Below are positions 7,644-16,440 of a stretch of DNA of 64,000 bases, one piece after another. How positions within the stretch are numbered: the stretch's first letter is position 1; every line of letters begins with the position of its first letter. The stretch is from Zobellia amurskyensis (lineage in GTDB: Bacteria; Bacteroidota; Bacteroidia; Flavobacteriales; Flavobacteriaceae). Made by a program: the position numbers and the translations under genes. Below the pieces are notes generated by a model. That model made no database searches. It had not been told where the DNA came from and saw only the letters and a program-made list of their open reading frames with translations. The stretch spans positions 1 through 64,000 of the forward strand of contig NZ_RCNR01000013.1 of the NCBI RefSeq assembly GCF_009725985.1, in the 5' to 3' direction.

Positions 7644-9734
7644 ATGCAAAGTTTCAGGACAGAAATAGAAAACCCTGTAGTTGAGAAGGATATTTTAGCA
7701 TTAGAAGCTAAAATACGCCAGTTCAAAGAAGGTAATTTAGATGAAGAAAAGTTCCGCAGTTTGCGTTTGGCCAGAGGTGTTTACGGTCAACGTCAGCCTG
7801 GTGTGCAGATGATTCGTATTAAATTGCCTTACGGTAAGGTTACCTCTAAGCAATTAAAGCGTATCAGTGATGTTTCTGATGAGTATTCTAGAGGTAGATT
7901 GCATATTACAACACGTCAAGATATTCAAATACATTATGTAGATCTAGATCGTACGCCAGAGCTTTGGGCGGAGTTGGAGAAAGATGATGTTACTATTCGT
8001 GAAGCGTGTGGTAATACAGTGCGTAACGTAACGGCTAGTGAAACTGCCGGTATAGATGTAGATGAGCCGTTTGATGTTTCGCCGTACGCACATGCTCTTT
8101 TTGAGTATTTCTTGCGTAACCCGATCAGTCAGGAAATGGGCCGTAAGTTTAAGGTTTCTTTTTCTGCCAGTGATGCGGATACAGGTCTTTCGTACATGCA
8201 CGATCTTGGTTTTATTGCTAAAATACAAGACGGTGTAAAAGGTTTTAAAGTGATGTTGGCCGGTGGTCTAGGATCACAACCCCGTCACGCTGAGCTACTT
8301 TTTGAATTCCTTGCAGCAGATCAGATCATTCCTTTAATGGAAGGTGTAGTTCGTGTTTTTGACCGTTACGGTGAAAGAAAAAGTAGGGCCAAGGCTAGAA
8401 TGAAGTTTTTACTAAAAGACATAGGTCTTGACGGTTTTAAACAATTATTGGCCGAAGAGCAGAAAGCAATCCCTGTTCAAACTTATCCAATTGATGCGGA
8501 AGCATATCCAAAAGTTGAGGTAGCCAAAGTTGATGCGCCACAAGTGGAAATTGAAGACAGTGAGGCTTTTGAAATCTGGAAATCTACAAACCTTATCCCT
8601 CAAAAACAGGAAGGATATTCGGCTATTGGTATTAAAGTACTTTTAGGTGATTTCTATACGGATAAAGCAAGGTTGTTGGCAGATTTGGTTGAGCAATACG
8701 CTGCAGGCGAATTAAGATTAAGCTTGCGTCAAAATATATTGATTCCTTACGTAGCCAATGATTTGGTTCCGTTTTTCTATAATGAATTGAAGAAATTAGG
8801 TTTCGTAGAAGCGGGATACAACAAGGCTATAGATATTACAGCTTGTCCCGGTACGGATACTTGTAACTTGGGTATTGCCAGTAGTACTGGTATTGCAGAG
8901 GAATTGGAAAGAATCATGAAGGTGGAATATCCACAGTACATAAGCAATCCTGACGTTGTGATTAAAATTAGTGGGTGTATGAATGCCTGCGGACAGCACA
9001 ACATGGCCAATATTGGTTTTCAAGGAATGAGTGTAAGAACAAAAGATAAGTTAGTAGCACCTGCACTTCAAGTTTTGTTAGGTGGTGGTACTGATGGAAA
9101 CGGTAACGGAAGATTTGCTGATAAGGTGGTGAAAATTCCTTCTAAAAGAGGTCCGGAAGCATTACGATTGATTTTGGATGATTACGACCAAAATGGAAAC
9201 GGAAAGTCGTATGCCGATTATTACGAAGAAAAAGGTCAGATGTATTTCTATGATTTTCTTACACCGCTATCGGATATTGAAAATCTTACTGCAGAAGACT
9301 TTATTGACTGGGGTAATACGGAGCGTTATGAAAAAGCGATCGGTATTGGTGAATGTGCCGGTGTGGTAATTGACCTTATTGCTACGTTGCTTTTTGAAAG
9401 CGAAGAAAAAATACAAAATGCTCAAGAGTCTTTTGATGAAAACAAATGGGCAGCTAGTATCTACCATTCGTATTCTTCAATGGTAAATTCTGCAAAAGCA
9501 ATGTTAACTTCAGAAAAAGCAAAAGTGAACACGCATGCAAGTATCATTAAAGATTTTGATGCAAAATTTGTTGCCTCTGGTAGAATAGATTTAGGTCAAG
9601 GTTTTGAAGAGCTTGTTTTAAAATTGAATAAGAACGAACCAACTGAAGCTTTTGCAAAAAGCTACTTGGAAGATGCCAAAGCATTTTTGAAAGCGGTTGA
9701 AAAGTTCAGACAACAAGAATTGGCAGAAGCGTAA
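7644..9734 (+). CDS. Siroheme-dependent sulfite reductase with C-terminal helical (HEPN-like) extension
   Basis: A 696-residue member of the nitrite/sulfite reductase family, expected to reduce sulfite to sulfide. It has the two repeated ferredoxin-like and siroheme halves. The siroheme/[4Fe-4S] ligands are C401, C407 (CPGTDTC) and C445, C449 (GCMNAC). Its place between cysN and siroheme-making cobA favours sulfite over nitrite as substrate. From about residue 580 it carries an extra helical domain of roughly 110 residues, which resembles HEPN four-helix bundles (AASIYHSYSSMVNSAKAML). That domain lacks a clear Rx4-6H RNase motif, so it is probably structural. The electron donor may be ferredoxin, supplied by the reductase encoded two genes on. 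Confidence 0.92.
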   Translation: MQSFRTEIENPVVEKDILALEAKIRQFKEGNLDEEKFRSLRLARGVYGQRQPGVQMIRIKLPYGKVTSKQLKRISDVSDEYSRGRLHITTRQDIQIHYVDLDRTPELWAELEKDDVTIREACGNTVRNVTASETAGIDVDEPFDVSPYAHALFEYFLRNPISQEMGRKFKVSFSASDADTGLSYMHDLGFIAKIQDGVKGFKVMLAGGLGSQPRHAELLFEFLAADQIIPLMEGVVRVFDRYGERKSRAKARMKFLLKDIGLDGFKQLLAEEQKAIPVQTYPIDAEAYPKVEVAKVDAPQVEIEDSEAFEIWKSTNLIPQKQEGYSAIGIKVLLGDFYTDKARLLADLVEQYAAGELRLSLRQNILIPYVANDLVPFFYNELKKLGFVEAGYNKAIDITACPGTDTCNLGIASSTGIAEELERIMKVEYPQYISNPDVVIKISGCMNACGQHNMANIGFQGMSVRTKDKLVAPALQVLLGGGTDGNGNGRFADKVVKIPSKRGPEALRLILDDYDQNGNGKSYADYYEEKGQMYFYDFLTPLSDIENLTAEDFIDWGNTERYEKAIGIGECAGVVIDLIATLLFESEEKIQNAQESFDENKWAASIYHSYSSMVNSAKAMLTSEKAKVNTHASIIKDFDAKFVASGRIDLGQGFEELVLKLNKNEPTEAFAKSYLEDAKAFLKAVEKFRQQELAEA

Positions 9735-9736
9735 AC

Positions 9737-10531
9737 ATGAAATATTCCAACGAAAATAACAACACTTTGTCCAACGTAGGCGGTCGTTTTACGGTAATTG
9801 GTGCAGGTCCTGGTGATGTTGAGCTTATTACGCTCAAAGCCATCAAGGCATTGGCAAGTGCGGATGTGGTGTTGTACGATGCGTTGGTGTCCGTAGAGTT
9901 GTTGGACTATGCACCCAAAGCCGAACAGATTTTTGTAGGCAAAAGGAAAGGGTGTTATGCGTACCAACAAGAACAGATAAACGAATTGATTGTAAACCGA
10001 GCTAAAAGCAATGCCCATGTGGTACGTTTAAAAGGCGGAGATCCATTTGTATTTGGCCGTGGTGCCGAGGAAATGGAATACGCTGCAGCTCACGGGTTGC
10101 AAGTAGCTATGGTTCCTGGTATATCATCATGCTTGTCGGTTCCGGCATCACAGAATATTCCGGTTACTAAAAGAGGTGCCGCCGAAAGTTTTTGGGTTAT
10201 TACCGGTACAACTAAAGAGCATAGGCTTTCAGGTGATGTGGCTTTAGCTGCCAAGAGTAATGCAACGGTTGTAATTCTTATGGGCATGAGCAAATTATCG
10301 CAAATTGCGGAGTTGTTCAAAGCCGAAGATAAAGCTGAAACTCCAATCGCCATTGTGCAAAATGGGACCAGAAAAGATGAAAAAATTGCGGTAGGTACTA
10401 TTGCTTCCATTCAAGATGAAGTGGAAAAGCAGCAATTGACCAATCCAGCAATAATTATAATAGGCGAAGTAGTAAGGCATAGAGAAACTATCGAAAGCCT
10501 AAAAGAAGAATTTTTAGAAGTAATTAAATAA
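9737..10531 (+). CDS. cobA: Uroporphyrinogen-III C-methyltransferase
   Basis: A 264-residue SUMT that makes precorrin-2 from uroporphyrinogen III and SAM, the first step towards the siroheme needed by the sulfite reductase encoded upstream. Recognisable are the VIGAGPGDVELIT start of the SAM-dependent tetrapyrrole methylase fold, the LKGGDPFVFGRGAEE motif and VPGISS. It starts 2 bases after the sulfite reductase stop. It is the stand-alone form, without the CysG dehydrogenase/ferrochelatase domain, and no separate gene for those steps follows. Confidence 0.95.
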   Translation: MKYSNENNNTLSNVGGRFTVIGAGPGDVELITLKAIKALASADVVLYDALVSVELLDYAPKAEQIFVGKRKGCYAYQQEQINELIVNRAKSNAHVVRLKGGDPFVFGRGAEEMEYAAAHGLQVAMVPGISSCLSVPASQNIPVTKRGAAESFWVITGTTKEHRLSGDVALAAKSNATVVILMGMSKLSQIAELFKAEDKAETPIAIVQNGTRKDEKIAVGTIASIQDEVEKQQLTNPAIIIIGEVVRHRETIESLKEEFLEVIK

Positions 10532-10602
10532 AAGTAATCGGAGCCAAGTAAGGAGTGCAACGTACTTCATACTTTATACTGACTACTCAATACAAATTAG
10601 AA

Positions 10603-11664
10603 ATGATAAAAACAGATATTCTCATCATTGGCGCGGGCCCAACAGGTCTTTTTACAGTATTTGAAGCAGGCTTGTTAAAGTTAAAATGCCATTTGATAGA
10701 TGCATTGCCACAACCAGGTGGTCAGTGTTCGGAAATTTATCCAAAGAAGCCAATCTATGATATCCCGGCTTTCCCGGAAATTCTTGCAGGAGATTTGGTG
10801 ACCAATCTTATGGAGCAAATCAAACCTTTTGAGGCTGGTTACACTATGGGGGAGCGAGCTGAAACTTTGGATAAGCAAGAGGATGGTTCTTTTATCGTAA
10901 CAACTAATAAAGGTACAAAGCATCATGCTCCCGTAGTAGTTATTGCTGGCGGACTTGGTTCTTTCGAACCTAGAAAACCACCTATCGAGAATATTAATGA
11001 TTTCGAAGATAAGGGAGTGGCCTATATGGTTAAAGATCCTGAGGTATATAGAGATAAAAAAGTAGTTATAGCCGGAGGTGGTGATTCTGCTTTGGATTGG
11101 GCTATTTTCTTGGCAGATGTTGCATCGGAGGTATCTTTAGTACACCGTAGAAACGAATTTAGAGGAGCTTTGGATTCTGTTGAAAAAGCAGCGGAATTAG
11201 CAAAAGCAGGGAAAATTAAATTGTTCACGGAAGCAGAGGTTAAAAAATTATATGGCGATGATCATTTAGAAGCTGTTGTTATAAAACATAACGATGCTGA
11301 AAAAGGGGAAAGCTATGTTGAGGTAGATAACTTCATTCCGTTATTCGGTCTTTCTCCAAAATTAGGTCCAATAGGTGATTGGGGTCTGGAGATAGAGCGT
11401 AACGCCATCAAGGTGAACAATGCCAAAGATTACCAGACGAACATACCGGGAGTTTTTGCTATCGGAGATGTAAATACTTACGAAGGTAAATTGAAGTTGA
11501 TTTTATCCGGTTTCCATGAGGCTGCGGTAATGTGTCAGTTTGCTTATCAATTGATAAACCCAGGTAAGAGATATGTTATGAAGTATACCACCGTAGGTGG
11601 GGTAGAAGGGTTTGATGGTAGTAAGAAAGAAGCCAAGAAAGAGGTTGTACAAAGTATCTCGTAA
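10603..11664 (+). CDS. Ferredoxin/flavodoxin--NADP+ reductase, thioredoxin-reductase-like
   Basis: A 353-residue flavoprotein when started at ATG 10603, where the FAD motif GAGPTG falls at residues 10-15. The longer reading from 10555 adds only unrelated residues. A second dinucleotide motif, AGGGDSALD, binds NADPH. The CxxC redox pair of thioredoxin reductase is absent, which marks the TrxR-like ferredoxin reductase class. Position at the end of the sulfate cluster suggests it feeds electrons to sulfite reductase through ferredoxin, an inference from context. It is followed by a terminator. Confidence 0.92.
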   Translation: MIKTDILIIGAGPTGLFTVFEAGLLKLKCHLIDALPQPGGQCSEIYPKKPIYDIPAFPEILAGDLVTNLMEQIKPFEAGYTMGERAETLDKQEDGSFIVTTNKGTKHHAPVVVIAGGLGSFEPRKPPIENINDFEDKGVAYMVKDPEVYRDKKVVIAGGGDSALDWAIFLADVASEVSLVHRRNEFRGALDSVEKAAELAKAGKIKLFTEAEVKKLYGDDHLEAVVIKHNDAEKGESYVEVDNFIPLFGLSPKLGPIGDWGLEIERNAIKVNNAKDYQTNIPGVFAIGDVNTYEGKLKLILSGFHEAAVMCQFAYQLINPGKRYVMKYTTVGGVEGFDGSKKEAKKEVVQSIS

Positions 11665-11690
11665 TTAGCTATTAGTGTATATATTGAAAA

Positions 11691-11726
11691 AGGCCTTCTG
11701 TTATCTCATTTGATGGAAGGCTTTTA
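11691..11726 (+). terminator. Terminator after the sulfate-assimilation genes
   Basis: GCCTTC at 11693-11698 pairs with GAAGGC at 11716-11721 across a 17-base loop, preceded by an A-run and followed by TTTTAT. It closes the cys/sir/cobA/reductase transcript and separates it from the riboswitch-controlled methionine genes. Confidence 0.7.
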
Positions 11727-11817
11727 TCTAGTGTAAAGTTTCAAAAACAACAGTCTTTCTTTGGTTTTGAAGCAGATGTGATGTTACTTTGTAAATCGTT
11801 CATTAAAAATACGTGAC

Positions 11818-11922
11818 TGTTATCAAGAAAGGTGGAGGGAATAGACCCTTTGAAACCTTGGCAACCCTTTTCTTATAAAGAAGGTGCTACATTCTATCCT
11901 AGTATTTGTAGGACAGATAACA
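11818..11922 (+). ncRNA. SAM-I (S-box) riboswitch
   Basis: The SAM-I core is plain: TTATCAAGAAAGGTGGAGGG, then a GACCC...GAAACC stretch and GGCAACC, then GGTGCTAC. P1 is formed by TGTTATC (11818-11824) and GATAACA (11916-11922). The kink-turn side and the SAM-binding core are all present. SAM binding should shut off the downstream methionine synthase and metF genes. Nothing else is seen in the 388-base gap apart from the terminator upstream and a competing hairpin downstream. Confidence 0.93.
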
Positions 11923-11946
11923 AAGAGAGGCAATTTTTGTCTGTCC
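11911..11946 (+). promoter_or_regulatory. Alternative hairpin competing with riboswitch P1
   Basis: GGACAGATAACAAA (11911-11924) can pair with TTTTGTCTGTCC (11935-11946), forming a long stem with one small bulge. The 5' arm contains the 3' strand of the riboswitch P1, so the two structures exclude each other. This is the expected switching part of the expression platform. A clear terminator further downstream is not visible, so the output (termination or translation) is undecided. Confidence 0.55.
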
Positions 11947-12052
11947 TTATTCCTTGACTTGATAGTTATTTCGTAGGTTGTTTTTTTAGAAGGTCTTTCG
12001 GATGTCATATAGTTCGGATACCGTAGTTTATATGCACCCATGATAAAGGAAA

Positions 12053-13063
12053 ATGGAAATGGAGAATATTCAGGAGATATTAAAAGAGCGCATACTGGTA
12101 TTGGATGGTGCCATGGGTACTATGCTACAGCGGTATAAGTTTACCGAAGAGGATTTTAGAGGTGAACGTTTTAAGGATTGGAAACACCCTTTACAGGGTA
12201 ACAATGATTTGTTGTCATTGACCCAGCCAGAAGCTATTGCCGAAGTACACCGTAAATACTTTGCCGCTGGCGCTGATATTGTAGAAACAAATACGTTTTC
12301 TGGTACTACAATCGCTATGGCAGATTACTTTATGGAAGATTTGGTGTACGAGCTCAATTATGAGTCTGCACGGATTGCCAAGCAAGTTGCAGATGAGTTT
12401 ACGGCCAAGGAACCGAACAAGCCAAGATTTGTTGCCGGAAGTATAGGGCCAACGAACAAAACGGCCAGCATGTCTCCAGATGTAAACGATCCAGGATATA
12501 GAGCAGTTTCTTTTGATGAATTACGAATAGCTTATAAGCAACAGGTAGAAGCATTGTTAGACGGTGGTTCGGATATTCTTTTAGTAGAAACTATTTTTGA
12601 TACGCTAAATGCTAAAGCTGCACTTTTTGCCATAGAAGAGGTAAAAGAAGAACGAGGTATTGATGTGCCCATCATGGTCAGCGGTACAATTACAGATGCT
12701 TCGGGTAGGACCCTTTCAGGTCAGACTGCAGAGGCTTTTCTTATTTCCATTTCGCACATCCCTATTTTATCGGTTGGTTTTAATTGTGCGTTAGGAGCGG
12801 ATCAATTGGTACCTCACTTAGAAGTACTGTCCAATAAGACGGATCATGCCGTTTCGGCACATCCAAATGCAGGTTTGCCCAATGCTTTTGGGGAGTATGA
12901 TGAAACACCTGAGCAGATGGCGGAACAAATTAAGGAGTATGTAGAAAAAGGGTTGGTAAACATCGTTGGCGGATGCTGCGGTACTACTCCCGAACATATT
13001 TCGGCAATTGCAGATTTGGTACGTAAATATGATCCAAGGGGCATAATTTCACAAAGTGTTTAG
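12053..13063 (+). CDS. Methionine synthase, homocysteine-binding half (split MetH)
   Basis: A 336-residue homocysteine S-methyltransferase domain equal to the N-terminal module of MetH. Zinc ligands are the Cys of FNCALG and the Cys pair of GGCCGTTP, and DGAMGTMLQ starts the barrel. The rest of MetH is encoded two genes downstream as a separate protein, so the enzyme is split, as is common in Bacteroidota. A start two codons later is equally possible. It is the first gene under the SAM-I riboswitch. Confidence 0.93.
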   Translation: MEMENIQEILKERILVLDGAMGTMLQRYKFTEEDFRGERFKDWKHPLQGNNDLLSLTQPEAIAEVHRKYFAAGADIVETNTFSGTTIAMADYFMEDLVYELNYESARIAKQVADEFTAKEPNKPRFVAGSIGPTNKTASMSPDVNDPGYRAVSFDELRIAYKQQVEALLDGGSDILLVETIFDTLNAKAALFAIEEVKEERGIDVPIMVSGTITDASGRTLSGQTAEAFLISISHIPILSVGFNCALGADQLVPHLEVLSNKTDHAVSAHPNAGLPNAFGEYDETPEQMAEQIKEYVEKGLVNIVGGCCGTTPEHISAIADLVRKYDPRGIISQSV

Positions 13064-13064
13064 T

Positions 13065-13346
13065 ATGGTCTTAGAGTTGGCTATCTTAAATATAAAAGAA
13101 GGGTTGTCGGTTGAATTCGAAAGTAGTTTTGAAAAAGCATCCTCAATTATAGCTTCAATGAAAGGATATGTGTCTCATGAGCTCAAAAAATGTATTGAAA
13201 TTAAGGGTCAATATGTGCTTTTAGTGAATTGGGAAACCTTGGAAGATCATGAAATCGGATTTAGAAAATCTCCCGAATACCAAGAATGGAAGTCTTTGTT
13301 GCATCATTTTTATAAACCCTTTCCAACAGTTTTGCATTACAGTTAA
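13065..13346 (+). CDS. Antibiotic-biosynthesis-monooxygenase-fold small protein
   Basis: A 93-residue protein from ATG 13065 (a GTG three codons earlier also opens the frame). It has the ABM-type ferredoxin-like fold: strand LELAILNI, a helix, then YVSHELKKCIE, YVLLVNWETLEDHEIGFRKS and a final PFPTVLHYS strand. Such proteins act as cofactor-free oxygenases, haem-binding proteins or unknown dimers. It sits exactly between the two halves of methionine synthase, one base after the first and directly abutting the second. It is therefore cotranscribed and riboswitch-controlled, and a link to methionine or B12 metabolism is inference. Confidence 0.75.
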   Translation: MVLELAILNIKEGLSVEFESSFEKASSIIASMKGYVSHELKKCIEIKGQYVLLVNWETLEDHEIGFRKSPEYQEWKSLLHHFYKPFPTVLHYS

Positions 13347-16052
13347 ATGAGCAGTTCTAAAACAAAATATCTAAAACTATCAGGTCTAGAACCTTTGATA
13401 ATCACCCCTGAAAGCAATTTCGTAAATGTGGGTGAACGTACTAATGTAGCTGGTTCTAAACGTTTTTTGCGTCTTATTAAAGAGCGAAAATTCGAAGAGG
13501 CCTTAGATGTAGCAAGAGATCAGGTTGAGGGGGGTGCACAAATCATCGATATTAATATGGATGATGGTCTGATCGATGGTAAGGAAGCTATGGTCAAGTA
13601 TTTGAATCTTGTCATTGCAGAACCGGATATTGCCAGAGTGCCCATTATGATCGATAGTTCCAAATGGGATATTATTGAAGCAGGTCTCCAAGTGGTTCAG
13701 GGGAAATGCGTTGTAAACTCCATTAGTTTAAAAGAAGGAGAAGAAGAATTTATAAACCATGCCAAATTAGTAAAACGGTATGGTGCAGCGGTTATCGTAA
13801 TGGCTTTTGACGAAGTTGGTCAGGCCGATAATTATGATAGACGAATAGAGATCTCTAAAAGGTCGTATGATATTTTGGTAGACCGAGTTGGTTTTGCGCC
13901 GGAAGACATCATTTTTGATTTAAATATTTTTCCCGTAGCAACGGGTATGGATGAGCATAAGCTTAATGCCATAGATTTTATAAAGGCTACCAAATGGGTG
14001 CGTGAAAATTTACCTCATGCAAGTATTAGTGGCGGGGTAAGTAATGTGTCATTTTCGTTCAGGGGTAACAATCCTGTTCGTGAGGCCATGCACTCTGTGT
14101 TTTTGTACCATGCTATAAAAGCGGGTATGAATATGGGTATTGTTAATCCAACAATGTTGGAGATTTATGATGATATTCCTAAGGATCTCTTAGAACGTGT
14201 AGAAGATGTAATTCTTAACCGTAGGGATGATGCCACAGAAAGACTTCTAGATTTTGCGGAATCCGTTGTGGGTAAGGCCAAGGAAAGTAAAGTAGACCTT
14301 TCATGGCGAGAAGAACCTTTGCAAAACCGAATTACGAGGGCGTTGGTAAAGGGAATAGATCAATATATAGTAGAAGATGTAGAGGAGGCTCGCGTTGCCG
14401 CAGACAAGCCTATTGAGGTTATTGAAGGCAATCTAATGGCCGGTATGAATGTTGTGGGAGACCTTTTTGGAAGTGGGAAAATGTTTTTGCCACAGGTGGT
14501 AAAATCCGCCCGAGTGATGAAAAAGGCAGTTGCTTATCTGTTGCCATATATTGAAGAGGAAAAGTTAAAGAACCCTCAGGAAGGTGATGATAAGGGTAAC
14601 GGTAAAATCCTTATGGCAACTGTAAAAGGTGATGTTCATGATATTGGTAAAAATATAGTGAGTGTTGTATTGGCCTGTAACAATTATGAAATTGTTGATT
14701 TAGGGGTCATGGTGCCACCAGAAAAAATTATAGCGGAAGCCATTGCCCATAATGTAGACGTAATTGGTCTAAGCGGCCTTATTACGCCTTCTTTGGATGA
14801 GATGGTGCATTTGGCAAAGGAAATGGAGCGCAAAAACTTCAAGTTACCTTTGTTAATTGGAGGGGCAACAACTAGTAAGGCTCATACAGCGGTTAAGATA
14901 GATCCGCAGTATAGCGAGGCCGTAGTTCATGTAAACGATGCCTCCAGAGCGGTTACCGTGGTGGGGGATTTATTGCAGAAAGAAACATCGGTAAGTTATA
15001 AAAAAGCCATTAAAGAAGATTATGATGTCTTTAGGGATAAGTTTTTAAGCCGTACCAAAAAGAAAGAATACAAAACTATTGAGGCCGCAAGGGATAACCG
15101 ATTTAAAATTGATTGGGATGCTACTCAAATAGTAAAGCCAAAGCAACTGGGTATTCAGGTTATTGAAGATGTTGATTTGGAGAAATTAGTACCTTTTATA
15201 GATTGGACGCCCTTTTTTAGAAGCTGGGAACTACACGGAAAATACCCGGATATTCTAACGGACGAGGTTGTGGGCGAGCAGGCAACTGAGCTTTTTGCCG
15301 ATGCCCAAAAAATGTTGAATGATATTCTAAAGGGCAAGAAATTAACGGGGAAAGGTATTTTTGGACTCTTCCCGGCAAATACATTGGCCAATCATGATGA
15401 TATTGAAGTAGAGGTAGAAGATGGTCAAGAGGCTAAAAAATATACGTTTAGAACCTTACGTCAGCAATTAAAAAGACGTGAAGGGGTGCCTGATTATGCG
15501 TTGTCCGATTTTATTGCTCCCAAAGAAACGGGAAAAGAAGATTATGTAGGTTGTTTTTGTGTAACCACTGGTTTTGGAACCGATGAATTGGCGGATAAGT
15601 ACCGCGAGAATCTAGACGATTACAACTCCATTTTAGTAAAAGCTTTGAGTGATCGTTTGGCTGAGGCTTTTGCGGAATACTTGCATAAAGAGGTAAGGAT
15701 GGAGCATTGGGGCTATGCTGCTAATGAACATCTTGAAAATGATGAATTAATTGATGAAAAATATAAAGGTATTCGTCCTGCACCAGGCTATCCTGCTTGT
15801 CCTGATCACTTAGAAAAGCTAACGCTATGGGACATGCTTAAAGTAGAGGAGCGAATAGGAGTAAAACTCACGGATAGTTTGGCCATGTGGCCTGCATCAT
15901 CGGTTTCGGGGTATTATTTTGGGAATGAACAAGCTAGATATTTTGGGTTAGGGAAAATAAAAGAAGACCAAGTAGAGGACTTTGCGGAGCGAAAAGGAAT
16001 TCCTCTAGAGAAAGCTACAAAGTGGCTTGCCCCTAATATAGCGGATGATTGA
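13347..16052 (+). CDS. metH: Methionine synthase, folate/B12/activation half (split MetH)
   Basis: A 901-residue protein carrying the remaining MetH modules in order: pterin-binding barrel ([15 protein letters not shown], residues 26-300), the cobalamin cap and Rossmann domain with the B12 lower-ligand His in DVHDIGKN (H431), and the C-terminal SAM-dependent activation domain ([12 protein letters not shown]). It needs the separate homocysteine half encoded upstream. The cofactor is methylcobalamin, the methyl donor is the product of MetF, and SAM reactivates the enzyme. It starts with the base after the stop of the small gene. Confidence 0.95.
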   Translation: MSSSKTKYLKLSGLEPLIITPESNFVNVGERTNVAGSKRFLRLIKERKFEEALDVARDQVEGGAQIIDINMDDGLIDGKEAMVKYLNLVIAEPDIARVPIMIDSSKWDIIEAGLQVVQGKCVVNSISLKEGEEEFINHAKLVKRYGAAVIVMAFDEVGQADNYDRRIEISKRSYDILVDRVGFAPEDIIFDLNIFPVATGMDEHKLNAIDFIKATKWVRENLPHASISGGVSNVSFSFRGNNPVREAMHSVFLYHAIKAGMNMGIVNPTMLEIYDDIPKDLLERVEDVILNRRDDATERLLDFAESVVGKAKESKVDLSWREEPLQNRITRALVKGIDQYIVEDVEEARVAADKPIEVIEGNLMAGMNVVGDLFGSGKMFLPQVVKSARVMKKAVAYLLPYIEEEKLKNPQEGDDKGNGKILMATVKGDVHDIGKNIVSVVLACNNYEIVDLGVMVPPEKIIAEAIAHNVDVIGLSGLITPSLDEMVHLAKEMERKNFKLPLLIGGATTSKAHTAVKIDPQYSEAVVHVNDASRAVTVVGDLLQKETSVSYKKAIKEDYDVFRDKFLSRTKKKEYKTIEAARDNRFKIDWDATQIVKPKQLGIQVIEDVDLEKLVPFIDWTPFFRSWELHGKYPDILTDEVVGEQATELFADAQKMLNDILKGKKLTGKGIFGLFPANTLANHDDIEVEVEDGQEAKKYTFRTLRQQLKRREGVPDYALSDFIAPKETGKEDYVGCFCVTTGFGTDELADKYRENLDDYNSILVKALSDRLAEAFAEYLHKEVRMEHWGYAANEHLENDELIDEKYKGIRPAPGYPACPDHLEKLTLWDMLKVEERIGVKLTDSLAMWPASSVSGYYFGNEQARYFGLGKIKEDQVEDFAERKGIPLEKATKWLAPNIADD

Positions 16053-16053
16053 T

Positions 16054-16296
16054 ATGAAAAAATACATTGAGGTGCGTATGGGCAGTTTTATGATTAGCCA
16101 CGGTTATGACCAGAATAATAAGGAAATAGAGGAGCGGGTTGTTGTAGATGGTTTTTCTAAAAAGTTGGTAGCTGTAGATCGTATAAAGTCGGTTAGTGAA
16201 AAGTACATTTTGACGGATTACTTGGATGGCAGATGGATTTATTGGGAATACCTAGAAACCTACGACGAGGTGAAGCAAATGCTTACGGACGTATAA
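16054..16296 (+). CDS. Small protein of unknown function in the met operon
   Basis: An 80-residue protein from ATG 16054, 1 base after the metH stop (ATG 16045 would overlap metH by 8 bases). It is acidic to neutral and strand-rich (KYIEVRMGSFMIS, EERVVVDGFSKKLVAVDRI, YILTDYLDGRWIYWEY). No family is recognised. The tight linkage indicates cotranscription with methionine synthase. Confidence 0.55.
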   Translation: MKKYIEVRMGSFMISHGYDQNNKEIEERVVVDGFSKKLVAVDRIKSVSEKYILTDYLDGRWIYWEYLETYDEVKQMLTDV

Positions 16297-16317
16297 TTAT
16301 TTTGAAACAAAAGAAAC

Positions 16318-16392
16318 GCGTTAGGGATAGCAGCGGTATCTTTTTAAGGCCGGTAGGTTTTAAAAAATTTAGCGAATAGCCCGCTCGAACGC
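16318..16392 (+). ncRNA. Candidate structured RNA element before metF
   Basis: Three nested pairings can form: GCGTT (16318-16322) with AACGC (16388-16392), GGG (16324-16326) with CCC (16380-16382), and an inner hairpin TTTTTAA (16341-16347) with TTAAAAA (16360-16366). The conserved-looking blocks GGGATAGCAGCGG and AGCGAATAGCCCG face each other in the internal loop. I believe similar blocks recur in flavobacterial intergenic regions, possibly as the Rfam Flavo-1 motif, but I could not check this. Confidence 0.4.
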
Positions 16393-16440
16393 CATAAAAT
16401 AGAATAAACACTAAATATCCCATTGTAAGGGGCAGTATAG

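Noticed and set aside
9267-9467. Reading frames on the opposite strand and other frames inside the sulfite reductase gene
   Set aside because: They have no family resemblance and lie wholly within a clearly coding gene. The same holds for similar frames in dnaG, murG, ftsI and rsgA.
9384-9734. HEPN toxin or defence system
   Set aside because: The domain is fused to a metabolic enzyme, has no RNase motif and no antitoxin or nuclease neighbour.
10555-10602. Longer N-terminus of the ferredoxin reductase
   Set aside because: The additional 16 residues are unrelated to the family, and the FAD motif fits a start at 10603.
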